The notes beneath the pieces were generated by a model. It worked only from the letters and a program-made list of their open reading frames with translations. It was not told the origin of the DNA and made no database searches. Positions 23,617 to 29,944 of a stretch of 47,676 nt of DNA are shown here, piece by piece (position 1 is the stretch's first letter; the number at the start of each line of letters is the position of its first letter). The position numbers and the translations under genes are program-made. Origin of the DNA: Bacilli bacterium (lineage in GTDB: Bacteria; Bacillota_I; Bacilli_A; RF39; UBA660); NCBI GenBank assembly GCA_900772095.1, contig CAAGQJ010000059.1, forward strand, positions 1-47,676, given 5' to 3'.

Positions 23617-24412
23617 CTTCTTCGCCTCCGTACAATTCGTTCACTAGGTCCATGCCTGTATAATCATTCCTGCCTTGCTTCTTGCTGTTGCCGCTGGCAT
23701 AGTTTCTTGCTACGGTCTGCACATACGCAAAGTTTCTTGCGCCGTGCTCTACCGCCGCTAGTATTCCTTGCTCAACGGCAGCTTCGCCAACCTCACCTAA
23801 CAAGGCTTGCAGTTTTTCTCCGACGATTGGAGTAAGCGGCATCATGTTTTTCTCCCACAAGGCAAAAATTTCAGTATGTGTTTTTGCCTCGTCATCGTCA
23901 TTTCTTTTAGGATGATGATAATCATCCTTTTCTTTATCTCTATACTCTATACTCTTATCTCTAATCTCTGTCGGACATTTTGTCCCTTTTTCTGGGGACA
24001 TTTTGTCCCCCTTTTCGGGGACATTTTGTCCCTTTTTATTTTGACGTTGCGTCTTTTTCTTCGTCGCTGATTCTGACGCGCTACCGCTGCCGGTCATATT
24101 AGCAACCTCCGGCAAGTAGCTTTCGCCTTTATCGTTCTTCTCAATAAGGCCAATTTGTTCAAACAAAGCAAGCGCACTTTCGACGATTTCAATATCAAAT
24201 TGCGTCTGTTTAGCGATTGATTCAGCAGTATACTGAATAGTCATTTTGCCGACCTGCCGAACAAGTACGCCGTCAGTTTTCAATGACTTTAAGCACAGTT
24301 TAAGGTACAAGAGTACGTATTTTTCGCCGTTTTCCTGGTCCTCTAGCCACTCAACGACATCACTTTCAAAGAAGTTTTCGTTGAGCTTTAACCAATAATA
24401 CCTGCCAGCCAT
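23579..24412 (-). CDS. Phage replisome organiser (DnaD-like initiator)
   Basis: A 277-residue protein with a winged-helix N-terminal domain typical of phage replisome organisers (residues 1-100: YYWLKLNENFFESDVVEWLED, LYLKLCLKSLKTDGVLV, IVESALALFEQIGLIE), a hydrophilic linker (about 108-185) and a C-terminal domain that resembles the DnaD-type helicase-interaction domain (about 185-260). The linker DNA carries three palindromic repeats in 23-bp phase, the same arrangement as lambda O with its origin inside the gene. It most likely binds those repeats and recruits the host helicase. Confidence 0.8.
   Translation of the reverse strand: MAGRYYWLKLNENFFESDVVEWLEDQENGEKYVLLYLKLCLKSLKTDGVLVRQVGKMTIQYTAESIAKQTQFDIEIVESALALFEQIGLIEKNDKGESYLPEVANMTGSGSASESATKKKTQRQNKKGQNVPEKGDKMSPEKGTKCPTEIRDKSIEYRDKEKDDYHHPKRNDDDEAKTHTEIFALWEKNMMPLTPIVGEKLQALLGEVGEAAVEQGILAAVEHGARNFAYVQTVARNYASGNSKKQGRNDYTGMDLVNELYGGEEDAATAENSPNDC
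23973..24032. other. Iteron cluster A inside the replisome organiser gene (candidate origin)
   Basis: Three copies of the palindrome GGGACATTTTGTCCC: 23973-23986 (slightly shorter), 23994-24010 and 24017-24032. The cores start exactly 23 bp apart. An AT-rich stretch with short direct repeats (TATCTCTATACTC...) lies immediately to the left and could be the melting element. Confidence 0.75.
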
Positions 24413-24415
24413 GTT

Positions 24416-24724
24416 TTACTCCTCAAAGTATGTAGGTACTTCGTACACCATTTTATTGTTCTTCCGGTATACCTTGATTCTTCCGTCCTTCTTGCAGAAC
24501 TTCAAAAATCTATACCAGCGTTTCGGATTGCTCTTTCTATACGAATACATAGAAAGAAGATGAAGTCCAGCTGCTCCCTTGATAAGCTCAAAGAATAAGT
24601 CGAAAGCATCTGGCTTTGCTTCTTCTAAATCGTCCGCAAATTTGTTACTGAAGCCAAAGTGTCCTTTACCTACAAGAACTATTGCTTTACTTTTTTCGCA
24701 CGGTGTCGCTTTTACATTCAACAT
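24416..24724 (-). CDS. Early protein of unknown function, 102 aa
   Basis: A 102-residue protein starting MLNVKATPCEKSKAIVLVG, with a helical centre and a basic C-terminus (RYRFLKFCKKDGRIKVY-like). It lies between the two iteron clusters, and half an iteron overlaps its start codon. Its placement suggests a replication or origin-linked role, without motif evidence. Confidence 0.55.
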   Translation of the reverse strand: MLNVKATPCEKSKAIVLVGKGHFGFSNKFADDLEEAKPDAFDLFFELIKGAAGLHLLSMYSYRKSNPKRWYRFLKFCKKDGRIKVYRKNNKMVYEVPTYFEE

Positions 24725-24813
24725 TTTGTCCCGCTCCTTTCAAATTTTTAGGGGACATTTTGTCCCAAAGTTGGGGGACATTTTGTCCCCACTTTTCGGG
24801 ACATTTTGTCCCC
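24721..24813. other. Iteron cluster B between recT and the initiator region
   Basis: Three full copies of GGGACATTTTGTCCC at 24751-24766, 24773-24790 and 24798-24813, again with cores exactly 23 bp apart, plus a half copy (ACATTTTGTCCC) at 24721-24732 over the start of the 102-aa gene. It fills the only sizeable gap in this part of the operon. It could be a second origin element or an autoregulatory operator for the initiator. Confidence 0.75.
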
Positions 24814-24824
24814 GATGATTTTGG

Positions 24825-25667
24825 TTATTTCATGCTTGCTTCAATTTCTTCTGCCGTGAAGATTTCACCGGTAGCAGTATCAACCTTGCCGCCCTCTGTA
24901 AGCTCCTGCGCTTGCTCTGTAGCGTTCTCTGCATCAACATCGATGTATTCAGCCTCGCCGGTTTCTTCGTTGAGCACAGCGGCTTTTCCGTCGCTCTCTA
25001 ACGCTTCCTGCATCTCGATGGACATAGGCGCGTAGGTTTTCATGATAGAGAGAAGAACGGTTTTGCACGCCATAGCATCAAAATCAGACTGCCACGGGCC
25101 ACTATTGAAGGCCTTGCTAAAGCGTTTAGCGTGGCTGATAACTTCTTCTTTAGTCCAATATGCGGTCTTGCTAAAGCCGTTAATGGTTTCAAATCTTGCG
25201 AAGTAGCCTACGATGTTTTCGGAAGTTTTTTCGCCAGGCGTGTATGCCTCGGTAAAGCGGTTCCAATCTCTGATTTCGCCCTCGTACACCGGCGTCATAA
25301 TGATATGCTTCATTTTGCCGGTGCGCATTGCAAGCTCAATCACGCCCTTGTAACCAATCTGGAATTGTGCGCTGCCCTTGTAAGGAACAATCCATGCTTT
25401 ACCCAAAGACGGGTTAATAGGCAGGTCCAGGCTTGCAGCAGTCGCAGCCGCCGCCAAAATAGTTTTCGGGTTCGCCGTGGCCAGCAATTTATTATTGTTA
25501 GTCAGTGTCAGCAAAGAGGAAAGAAAGCCTGCGCTTTTCTTGCCTAACATCTTCTCAAAACGTTGTTGTACGCTCTGAGAACCAATCATCACACCTAATG
25601 CAGAAGGTGCTTTGCTAGCGGCCGCAGGTGCTGCCGCTCTTTTTGCAATACCGTTAATAGTTGCCAT
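24825..25667 (-). CDS. recT: RecT single-strand annealing protein
   Basis: A 280-residue RecT/Redbeta-family protein. Conserved segments are SLLTLTNNNKLLATANPKTIL, AAATAASLDLPINPSLGKAW, VPYKGSAQFQIGYKGVIELAMRTG (within 85-118) and MACKTVLLSIMKTYAP. The C-terminal 60 residues are acidic and variable as usual. It pairs with the upstream YqaJ-type exonuclease for homologous annealing of phage DNA. Its ATG overlaps the stop of the HTH gene. Confidence 0.95.
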   Translation of the reverse strand: MATINGIAKRAAAPAAASKAPSALGVMIGSQSVQQRFEKMLGKKSAGFLSSLLTLTNNNKLLATANPKTILAAAATAASLDLPINPSLGKAWIVPYKGSAQFQIGYKGVIELAMRTGKMKHIIMTPVYEGEIRDWNRFTEAYTPGEKTSENIVGYFARFETINGFSKTAYWTKEEVISHAKRFSKAFNSGPWQSDFDAMACKTVLLSIMKTYAPMSIEMQEALESDGKAAVLNEETGEAEYIDVDAENATEQAQELTEGGKVDTATGEIFTAEEIEASMK

Positions 25668-25921
25668 TATTCTTTTAACCTCCTTAATTTCAAACAGTCC
25701 TTTTCGCTGTCATACAGAATTTCTTCCAGCGACAAGTCCAATGCTTGTGCCAATTTTACACGTGTGCGCAATGCAATATTTTTTACTACGCCGCATTCGT
25801 ATGAGCTGATGGTCGGCTTCTCTACGCCAACCATCGCAGCAACATCACCTTGCAGCAGGCTTAATTCCTTCCGCTTATGGAACAAGGTTACGCCTAATTT
25901 CTCTTGCTCTGTAAGGCTCAT
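25667..25921 (-). CDS. XRE-family HTH protein between exonuclease and recT
   Basis: An 84-residue single-domain regulator: FHKRKELSLLQGDVAAMVGVEKPTISSYE is a standard XRE helix-turn-helix, followed by ALRTRVKLAQALDLSLEEIL. It is coupled by overlaps to both exonuclease and recT. A regulator inside the recombination gene pair suggests feedback on the early operon; it has no obvious operator nearby. Confidence 0.8.
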   Translation of the reverse strand: MSLTEQEKLGVTLFHKRKELSLLQGDVAAMVGVEKPTISSYECGVVKNIALRTRVKLAQALDLSLEEILYDSEKDCLKLRRLKE

Positions 25922-26859
25922 TTTAACGTGAACCTCATACTAGGCTTGCCAACCTTGGCATACTTTTCGTACACGTCCGGCAGGTCTTTTTTCAGTGCCT
26001 TTTTGTCCAGCGTTACTCTTCCGGCAATCTGTATATAGGTAATTTTTCTATCCATAAACACGCCGCTTTCGCTGCCGTTCAGCATGAGCTTCAAGGCGTT
26101 TTGTGCCTGCGCTAACTGTTCTTCCAGTACCTTTTTCGTTGCCGTCAGTCCGTCAATACACTTAATGTATTGCTCTGCTGCGCTAGGCAGTGCGATACTG
26201 TCAACCGCTAACTTATCCTTATTCATTTTGTCAATAGTTGCGGCAGTGCTTTCGCTGCCGTCAACCTCCGGCGGGATATTGCTTTGCAGGTTGTTCCAGA
26301 ATATAATCGCTTGCGCTCTCATATCCGAAATAAACTCATCGTTGCGCGGAATTTCTTTCCATACAAAATGGTTGCCGCCGATTAAGCAGGCAATATACCA
26401 CTTCTCGCAGCCGGTAATCATCATGTACCACTGACACTGGCAATAATAAGAATCTGGCAGCTCGTCGCCGTCCCAATCTTTACTCTTGAACCCATTCGCA
26501 GTCTTACATTCAAGGCCTGCATTTTCGCCTACCACAAGGCGGTCAACATTCGCAAGCATGAATTCGTATGATTCATCTTGCAGCGTGCCGCACTTGCGAA
26601 CCTTCTTGCCGGTCAGCTCACAGAATCTGTCAGCTACAACCTGCTCAAGCACCGTACCCCAATACACAAATTCATTATTGGAAAGGTCCTCCGGCTCAAC
26701 GTCACCATGCTTTTCGGCATAGAGTGCGTAAGCGCTCTTCCAGGGATTCAGTCCCATGATGCAGGCAATATCGCTGCCGCCGATACCGCTATTGCGGACG
26801 CGTTCCCACGCCACGCGGTCAGCGGCTTGCTCAACTGTCATAATCAGTTTACCCTTCAA
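25918..26859 (-). CDS. YqaJ-like viral recombinase exonuclease
   Basis: A 313-residue PD-(D/E)XK nuclease. GIGGSDIACIMGLNPWKSAY (26-44) is the family start, with GTVLEQVVADRF (E72), NVDRLVV (D106) and GLECKTA (E117, K119) forming the active site, then QCQWYMMITG. It resects double-strand ends to give substrates for RecT. The start is TTG (26857-26859) after GGAGGCATG; an ATG seven codons on is too far from the site. Confidence 0.92.
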   Translation of the reverse strand: MKGKLIMTVEQAADRVAWERVRNSGIGGSDIACIMGLNPWKSAYALYAEKHGDVEPEDLSNNEFVYWGTVLEQVVADRFCELTGKKVRKCGTLQDESYEFMLANVDRLVVGENAGLECKTANGFKSKDWDGDELPDSYYCQCQWYMMITGCEKWYIACLIGGNHFVWKEIPRNDEFISDMRAQAIIFWNNLQSNIPPEVDGSESTAATIDKMNKDKLAVDSIALPSAAEQYIKCIDGLTATKKVLEEQLAQAQNALKLMLNGSESGVFMDRKITYIQIAGRVTLDKKALKKDLPDVYEKYAKVGKPSMRFTLK

Positions 26860-26873
26860 TTTTTCATGCCTCC

Positions 26874-27203
26874 TTAAATTTCTTTATACAAAGGGATAAC
26901 AATTTGTTGTCCCGCTTGTAGCTCTTTACCTATGAGATTGTTATGCTTGCGAATGTCAAACATCAGCTCGCGACAATCTCTGTACTTGTCCTGCTCTTTC
27001 ATGTGAGCATTTGCAATATCCCACACTGTCTCCCCTTCGCTTACATAGTAAGCAACCAGGGTTCTGCTATAACTAGGGAACAAAAAGCCATGTGCTCTAA
27101 TGGCCAGCTTTGCGGCGCTGCCACCGGTCAGAAAGATAAGACCGGCAAGCAGCATGACAGTGATGACAAACGCTTTCACTAAGCCTTTAGTAGTCTTGCT
27201 CAT
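26874..27203 (-). CDS. Membrane-anchored LysM-domain protein
   Basis: A 109-residue protein: one transmembrane segment (AFVITVMLLAGLIFLTGGSA, about residues 9-28), then a LysM-like domain (VSEGETVWDIANAHM and LQAGQQIVIPLY). Start chosen at 27201-27203, whose ATG overlaps the upstream TGA. LysM binds peptidoglycan or chitin. Being in the early operon, it is less likely a lysis protein than an envelope-modifying or cell-division-affecting protein. Confidence 0.7.
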   Translation of the reverse strand: MSKTTKGLVKAFVITVMLLAGLIFLTGGSAAKLAIRAHGFLFPSYSRTLVAYYVSEGETVWDIANAHMKEQDKYRDCRELMFDIRKHNNLIGKELQAGQQIVIPLYKEI

Positions 27204-27355
27204 TTTCCCCATCCTTTCATAACAACCTTGCGCCAGCACTCGCCACCGCTGCACACGGTAACAAGCAGGCCGCTTTCCTTATCTACTACTTTAGAGAAGT
27301 TCATGTGCGACAAGTCTTTACCGCACACAGCGCATTTTCTCTTTTTCCTGCTCAT
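27200..27355 (-). CDS. 51-aa zinc-finger-like protein
   Basis: A small gene starting MSRKKRKCAVCGKDLSHMNF and ending WRKVVMKGWGK; CxxC (CAVC) and a second pair (CSGGEC) suggest one zinc site. Both ends overlap neighbours as ATGA, and GGAGGTACGA precedes the ATG. Confidence 0.7.
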   Translation of the reverse strand: MSRKKRKCAVCGKDLSHMNFSKVVDKESGLLVTVCSGGECWRKVVMKGWGK

Positions 27356-27570
27356 TCGTACCTCCAAACTTCTGCCTCTAAGTCAAGAGGCGTAATCCCC
27401 ATGTACTCTGCAAACTTTGCGGGGCTGATATGATAAGCCCAACTCTTTTTACTGCTGGCGTGAATAGCCACGCCGAACGGTAACGCGCCACTACGCAGGC
27501 CCATACGCACAAACATCTCGCTTTTCTGCATGAGCCGTGCGGCCGTTTTAATAGGAACGTTTCCAAGCAT
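27352..27570 (-). CDS. Small DNA-binding-like protein, 72 aa
   Basis: A 72-residue protein: VPIKTAARLMQKSEMFVRMGLRSG resembles an excisionase/MerR-type winged helix, in which AARLM...FVRMGLR positions match DNA-binding domains of small phage proteins, followed by AYHISPAKFAEYMG. It could act as excisionase or early regulator; its place in the early operon fits either. Confidence 0.55.
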   Translation of the reverse strand: MLGNVPIKTAARLMQKSEMFVRMGLRSGALPFGVAIHASSKKSWAYHISPAKFAEYMGITPLDLEAEVWRYE

Positions 27571-27571
27571 C

Positions 27572-27733
27572 TTACTGCCTCCTTTGCTTTAGAAAGCGCA
27601 TTGCCGTTTCGTAGCGTTTTTCAGCTCTTTCAATAGCTTCTGCGCGTTCTTTCTTTTTAGCTTTTTCTTCCAGCGTGTCACACCGGATTGCGCCCATGAT
27701 TCTTTTCAAATCTTTGTCGGTCCTACTATTCAA
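27572..27733 (-). CDS. 53-aa coiled-coil protein (TTG start)
   Basis: A TTG start 5 bp after GGAGG gives a 53-residue highly charged helical protein (TLEEKAKKKERAEAIERAEK). The ATG overlapping the ribosome site runs into a stop at once. It follows a strong hairpin that may modulate its translation. Confidence 0.55.
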   Translation of the reverse strand: MNSRTDKDLKRIMGAIRCDTLEEKAKKKERAEAIERAEKRYETAMRFLKQRRQ

Positions 27734-27746
27734 AGCATACCTCCTG

Positions 27747-27769
27747 CCCGCGCCGACGCTAGGCGCGGG
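27747..27769 (-). other. Perfect hairpin in the early operon
   Basis: CCCGCGCC (27747-27754) and GGCGCGGG (27762-27769) pair perfectly around a 7-nt loop, directly upstream of the ribosome site of the 53-aa gene. No T tract follows on the minus strand. Likely an RNA processing or translational control element. Confidence 0.65.
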
Positions 27770-27788
27770 GCTTGTTTCTATTTCAGCC

Positions 27789-27953
27789 CTACTGGCCGAC
27801 TACCTGTTGTTGCTGTTCACACAGTCTTACGGCAGCTTGCAAGCCCTGCATATATGCGGCCGCAACCATAAGGCCGTCCGCTTTAAGTTTGGACATATCA
27901 ACCGCCGTGCGCTTTACACGCTTTTCAGTTAATACTTCTTGCTTTACTTCCAT
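27789..27953 (-). CDS. 54-aa early protein
   Basis: Starts MEVKQEVLTEKRVKRTAVDM, helical, ends with a glutamine run (EQQQQVVGQ). An AAAGGGG site precedes the ATG. It is second in the leftward early operon, so probably expressed immediately after induction. The function is unknown. Confidence 0.6.
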   Translation of the reverse strand: MEVKQEVLTEKRVKRTAVDMSKLKADGLMVAAAYMQGLQAAVRLCEQQQQVVGQ

Positions 27954-27981
27954 TATTCTCGCCCCTTTCCATCTCTCCCGT

Positions 27982-27989
27982 GCTATAAT
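27982..27989 (+). promoter_or_regulatory. Extended -10 promoter for the 58-aa rightward gene
   Basis: TGCTATAAT is an extended -10 element 27 bp before the ATG at 28016. The -35 region is poor, as expected for extended -10 promoters. Confidence 0.5.
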
Positions 27990-28015
27990 AGGTGTTACAG
28001 AACGGAGGTGATATT

Positions 28016-28192
28016 ATGTTTATTGAAATGCCTAAAAAATGTCCAATTACCGGAGGTATGGCTACCGGTATTAAAATTGATTGTCCAGGCTGCGCTTTTT
28101 ATATTGACCAGGAAAAGCAGTGCCGGATAATCTCTACAGATAACAACATCAAGCTTCTGCTTGCTCTTCTTCAAAAACAACAGCAACGTTAG
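28016..28192 (+). CDS. 58-aa cysteine-rich protein opposite the early operon
   Basis: A rightward gene with GGAGGTGATATT before the ATG: MFIEMPKKCPITGGMATGIK, then CPGCAFYIDQEKQC. CP and CPGC pairs suggest a small zinc ribbon. It is convergent with, and overlaps by 44 bp, the first gene of the leftward early operon, so its expression should compete with early transcription. Confidence 0.65.
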   Translation: MFIEMPKKCPITGGMATGIKIDCPGCAFYIDQEKQCRIISTDNNIKLLLALLQKQQQR

Positions 28193-28343
28193 AATTACAT
28201 TCGATTACGTAGCTACAGAAGTTAAGCATCTGCTTTGCTGCTACCTGATTCTGACCGTTAAGCAAACCAAGAATTTGTTTAGCGGTCTTTTTTTCTTCTG
28301 TTGTCAGCTTTTGGCTTTCGCTCAGCTCATTAAAGCTATACAT
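28149..28343 (-). CDS. First gene of the leftward early operon, 64 aa
   Basis: A 64-residue helical protein (MYSFNELSESQKLTTEEKKT, then KQILGLLNGQ) with AAAGGAGGGAAAGAGG before the ATG. It is directly downstream of the leftward lysogeny-controlled promoter and is a candidate Cro-like or antirepressor protein by position only; no HTH is visible. Confidence 0.6.
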   Translation of the reverse strand: MYSFNELSESQKLTTEEKKTAKQILGLLNGQNQVAAKQMLNFCSYVIECNSNVAVVFEEEQAEA

Positions 28344-28392
28344 CCTCTTTCCCTCCTTTCTGTTTCTCGAAATTTTTATTCGCTTTACGTAT

Positions 28393-28424
28393 ATTATACT
28401 ACTACGCTAATTTCATTTTGTCAA
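28393..28424 (-). promoter_or_regulatory. Leftward early promoter
   Basis: On the minus strand, TTGACA (28419-28424) is followed by TATAAT (28393-28398). The spacer is 20 bp, longer than ideal; TAGTAT at 17 bp is an alternative -10. The large palindrome at 28429-28447 abuts the -35, so repressor binding should block it. Confidence 0.65.
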
Positions 28425-28428
28425 TCTT

Positions 28429-28476
28429 TTTTTCGATTATCGAAAAATTTTCCTTGCTATTTTTCTTTCGATTATC
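28429..28476. promoter_or_regulatory. Repressor operators of the lysogeny switch
   Basis: TTTTTCGAT-T-ATCGAAAAA (28429-28447) is a perfect 9+1+9 palindrome between the divergent promoters. A partial copy TTTCGATTATC (28466-28476) lies against the rightward -10, and TCTCGAAA near 28364 is a weaker copy on the other side. Confidence 0.75.
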
Positions 28477-28482
28477 TATAAT
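28454..28482 (+). promoter_or_regulatory. Repressor gene promoter
   Basis: TTGCTA (28454-28459) and TATAAT (28477-28482), 17 bp apart, 25 bp before the repressor ATG. A partial operator occupies the spacer, allowing autoregulation. Confidence 0.75.
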
Positions 28483-28507
28483 ATATATAGCAAAGCGAGG
28501 TGATTAT

Positions 28508-28882
28508 ATGGAGACGATAAACAGTCGAATATCCTTAGTAAGAAAGCAATTTAAGCTAACGCTTTCTGAGTTCGGCGCAAAGCTAGGACGTGCAGTTAGT
28601 ACCGTCAGCGAGTATGAAAAGGAAGGCAAGGGAATTACAGATAGAGTAATAGAAGACATCTGTCGAGAATTCTATGTCAATGAAGATTGGCTACGTACTG
28701 GCGAAGGAAATATGTTCCGTGCCAGGAATACAACCAACGAAGAATTAGCACTGCAAGTTGGCAAACTGCTAAAGACAGATGATGAGTTTACCAAAAACCT
28801 ATTTTTGGAATATCTCAAACTGCCACCCGAGATGAAAACTTTATTTGAAGATTTCGTTCACAATCTGGCAAAAAGCAAATAA
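28508..28882 (+). CDS. CI-like lysogeny repressor
   Basis: A 124-residue protein starting METINSRISLVRKQF. Residues 8-60 are a XRE-type helix-turn-helix (LTLSEFGAKLGRAVSTVSEYE), with FYVNEDWLRTGEGNMF typical of small Firmicutes phage repressors. The C-terminal part (ALQVGKLLKTDDEFTKNLFLEYLKLPPEMK) is a short helical dimerisation region; no LexA-type protease domain, so induction is not by classical self-cleavage. The start follows AGGTGATTAT; an upstream open extension reads through the operators and is not coding. A strong terminator follows. Confidence 0.85.
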   Translation: METINSRISLVRKQFKLTLSEFGAKLGRAVSTVSEYEKEGKGITDRVIEDICREFYVNEDWLRTGEGNMFRARNTTNEELALQVGKLLKTDDEFTKNLFLEYLKLPPEMKTLFEDFVHNLAKSK

Positions 28883-28894
28883 CCAGCAAATAAA

Positions 28895-28930
28895 AAAATC
28901 CCCCGTACCATCCGCGGTACGGGGGATTTT
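28895..28930. terminator. Bidirectional terminator after the repressor
   Basis: A 13-bp perfect stem (AATCCCCCGTACC 28897-28909 with GGTACGGGGGATT 28916-28928) flanked by A and T runs on both sides; it works on both strands. Confidence 0.9.
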
Positions 28931-28965
28931 GCTATGCCTTTTAAATTAGTGCAGCAAATAAAAAA

Positions 28966-29073
28966 TCAATCTTCGTCTACAAGTCCAAGGATAAAGCTGT
29001 ATATGACAGCCAGCGTTTCTTCATCTTTCACTTCCTGCAATATACCGATTATCCTACTCAATAAAACCTGCAT
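28966..29073 (-). CDS. 35-aa protein between repressor and integrase
   Basis: MQVLLSRIIGILQEVKDEET, then a hydrophobic/helical end LAVIYSFILGLVDED, with GGAGGGCACA before the ATG. It is isolated between two terminators and transcribed toward the repressor terminator. Small amphipathic proteins in this place are common but uncharacterised. Confidence 0.5.
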   Translation of the reverse strand: MQVLLSRIIGILQEVKDEETLAVIYSFILGLVDED

Positions 29074-29181
29074 TGTGCCCTCCATTCAAATTAAAGCAGG
29101 CCTACAACACTAAGAACCTATTTATATTCTACCACTAAGCTCGCTCATTATAAAGAGTTTTAGGAAAAGTAATTATTTAAA

Positions 29182-29210
29182 TTGCAGTTTACATTTAAAT
29201 GTGCTATTAT
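29182..29210 (+). promoter_or_regulatory. Promoter of the 31-aa transcription unit
   Basis: TTGCAG (29182-29187) and TATTAT (29205-29210) at 17 bp with an extended TGC before the -10. Located 35 bp before the 31-codon gene. Confidence 0.65.
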
Positions 29211-29245
29211 TAAATCAAATAAAGACAGAAAGTGAGGTGGTTAAC

Positions 29246-29341
29246 ATGGTTGACAGTGACACTACAAGCCTACAGATTAAGAACCTCTATCAAACAATTT
29301 TCGCTGTGCCATTGGCGCAAGGCGTGACATGGGCAGTCTAA
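29246..29341 (+). CDS. 31-aa peptide gene in its own transcription unit
   Basis: GAGGTGGTTAAC precedes an ATG; the peptide begins MVDSDTTSLQIKNLYQTIFA and ends GVTWAV. Its stop lies inside the terminator hairpin. The unit promoter, short ORF and terminator spans only about 150 bp. It may be a leader peptide, a small signalling or toxic peptide, or the coding part of a regulatory RNA. Confidence 0.5.
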   Translation: MVDSDTTSLQIKNLYQTIFAVPLAQGVTWAV

Positions 29342-29358
29342 AAAGCTGCCCATTATTT
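29331..29358 (+). terminator. Terminator of the 31-aa unit
   Basis: GGGCAG (29331-29336) and CTGCCC (29346-29351) with a 9-nt loop, followed by ATTATTTTTTT. Read-through would express the membrane protein gene downstream. Confidence 0.8.
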
Positions 29359-29384
29359 TTTTATTACAAAGGAGAGTGCTTATA

Positions 29385-29888
29385 ATGTATGAAATTTCTC
29401 TTGCGATTGCAATAATAACCCTAATCTGCTACTTCATTCTTACCAACGGCAAGGAAGGAGCAAGAACGATTGTCAGAAATGCTTACGCTGATTACCCCTA
29501 CCCGACAATGCCGTATATGCAAGAATACCTAGAAGCCAACGCCGGCATATATGTTAGCAAGTTTGTATTCGGAGGTTTCGCCAAGCTCGCATTTAAAATT
29601 TTGGTTATTGGTGGTATGCTGTGCTTGCCAATAGCCGCTATATCTATATATGCAAACGGCATTTTCTCACCGCTATCCGGAATAGCTGGTTGTACTTTTC
29701 TATTGAAGATTTGCACTGATACTGAATCTTTTTATTCGCACAATATATCAACGGAATTATTTACACAAAACATTATTAGAAGGCTGGAAAAGAAATTTCC
29801 TCATGGTGTGCCATCAAGAATACTTTATAATCTCTCTACATACGAATATATCGCTTGTGATATTATGGCCCACACTTTTCATAAATAA
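29385..29888 (+). CDS. Membrane protein in the lysogeny module
   Basis: A 167-residue protein starting MYEISLAIAIITLICYFILT (first transmembrane segment), with further hydrophobic segments at about 58-80 (LAFKILVIGGMLCLPIAAIS) and 85-105, then a soluble C-terminal part (FTQNIIRRLEKKFPHGVP). ATG 29385 is 10 bp after GGAG; the GTG at 29376 is too close. Rightward transcription between repressor and integrase, apart from lytic genes, suggests expression in the prophage; superinfection exclusion or another defence role is an inference. Confidence 0.6.
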   Translation: MYEISLAIAIITLICYFILTNGKEGARTIVRNAYADYPYPTMPYMQEYLEANAGIYVSKFVFGGFAKLAFKILVIGGMLCLPIAAISIYANGIFSPLSGIAGCTFLLKICTDTESFYSHNISTELFTQNIIRRLEKKFPHGVPSRILYNLSTYEYIACDIMAHTFHK

Positions 29889-29895
29889 ACAAAAA

Positions 29896-29940
29896 CAACA
29901 ATAGCCCACGCCGTACACGTGAGCTATTGTTGCTGTTGTT
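29896..29940 (+). terminator. Terminator after the membrane protein
   Basis: A 15-bp stem with one mismatch (29896-29910 with 29918-29932), followed by CTGTTGTTTTT. Confidence 0.8.
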
Positions 29941-29944
29941 TTTG

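Noticed and set aside
28418..28507. Longer repressor starting at 28418
   Set aside because: The extra residues are encoded by the operator and promoter; the start at 28508 has the ribosome site and a normal HTH N-terminus.
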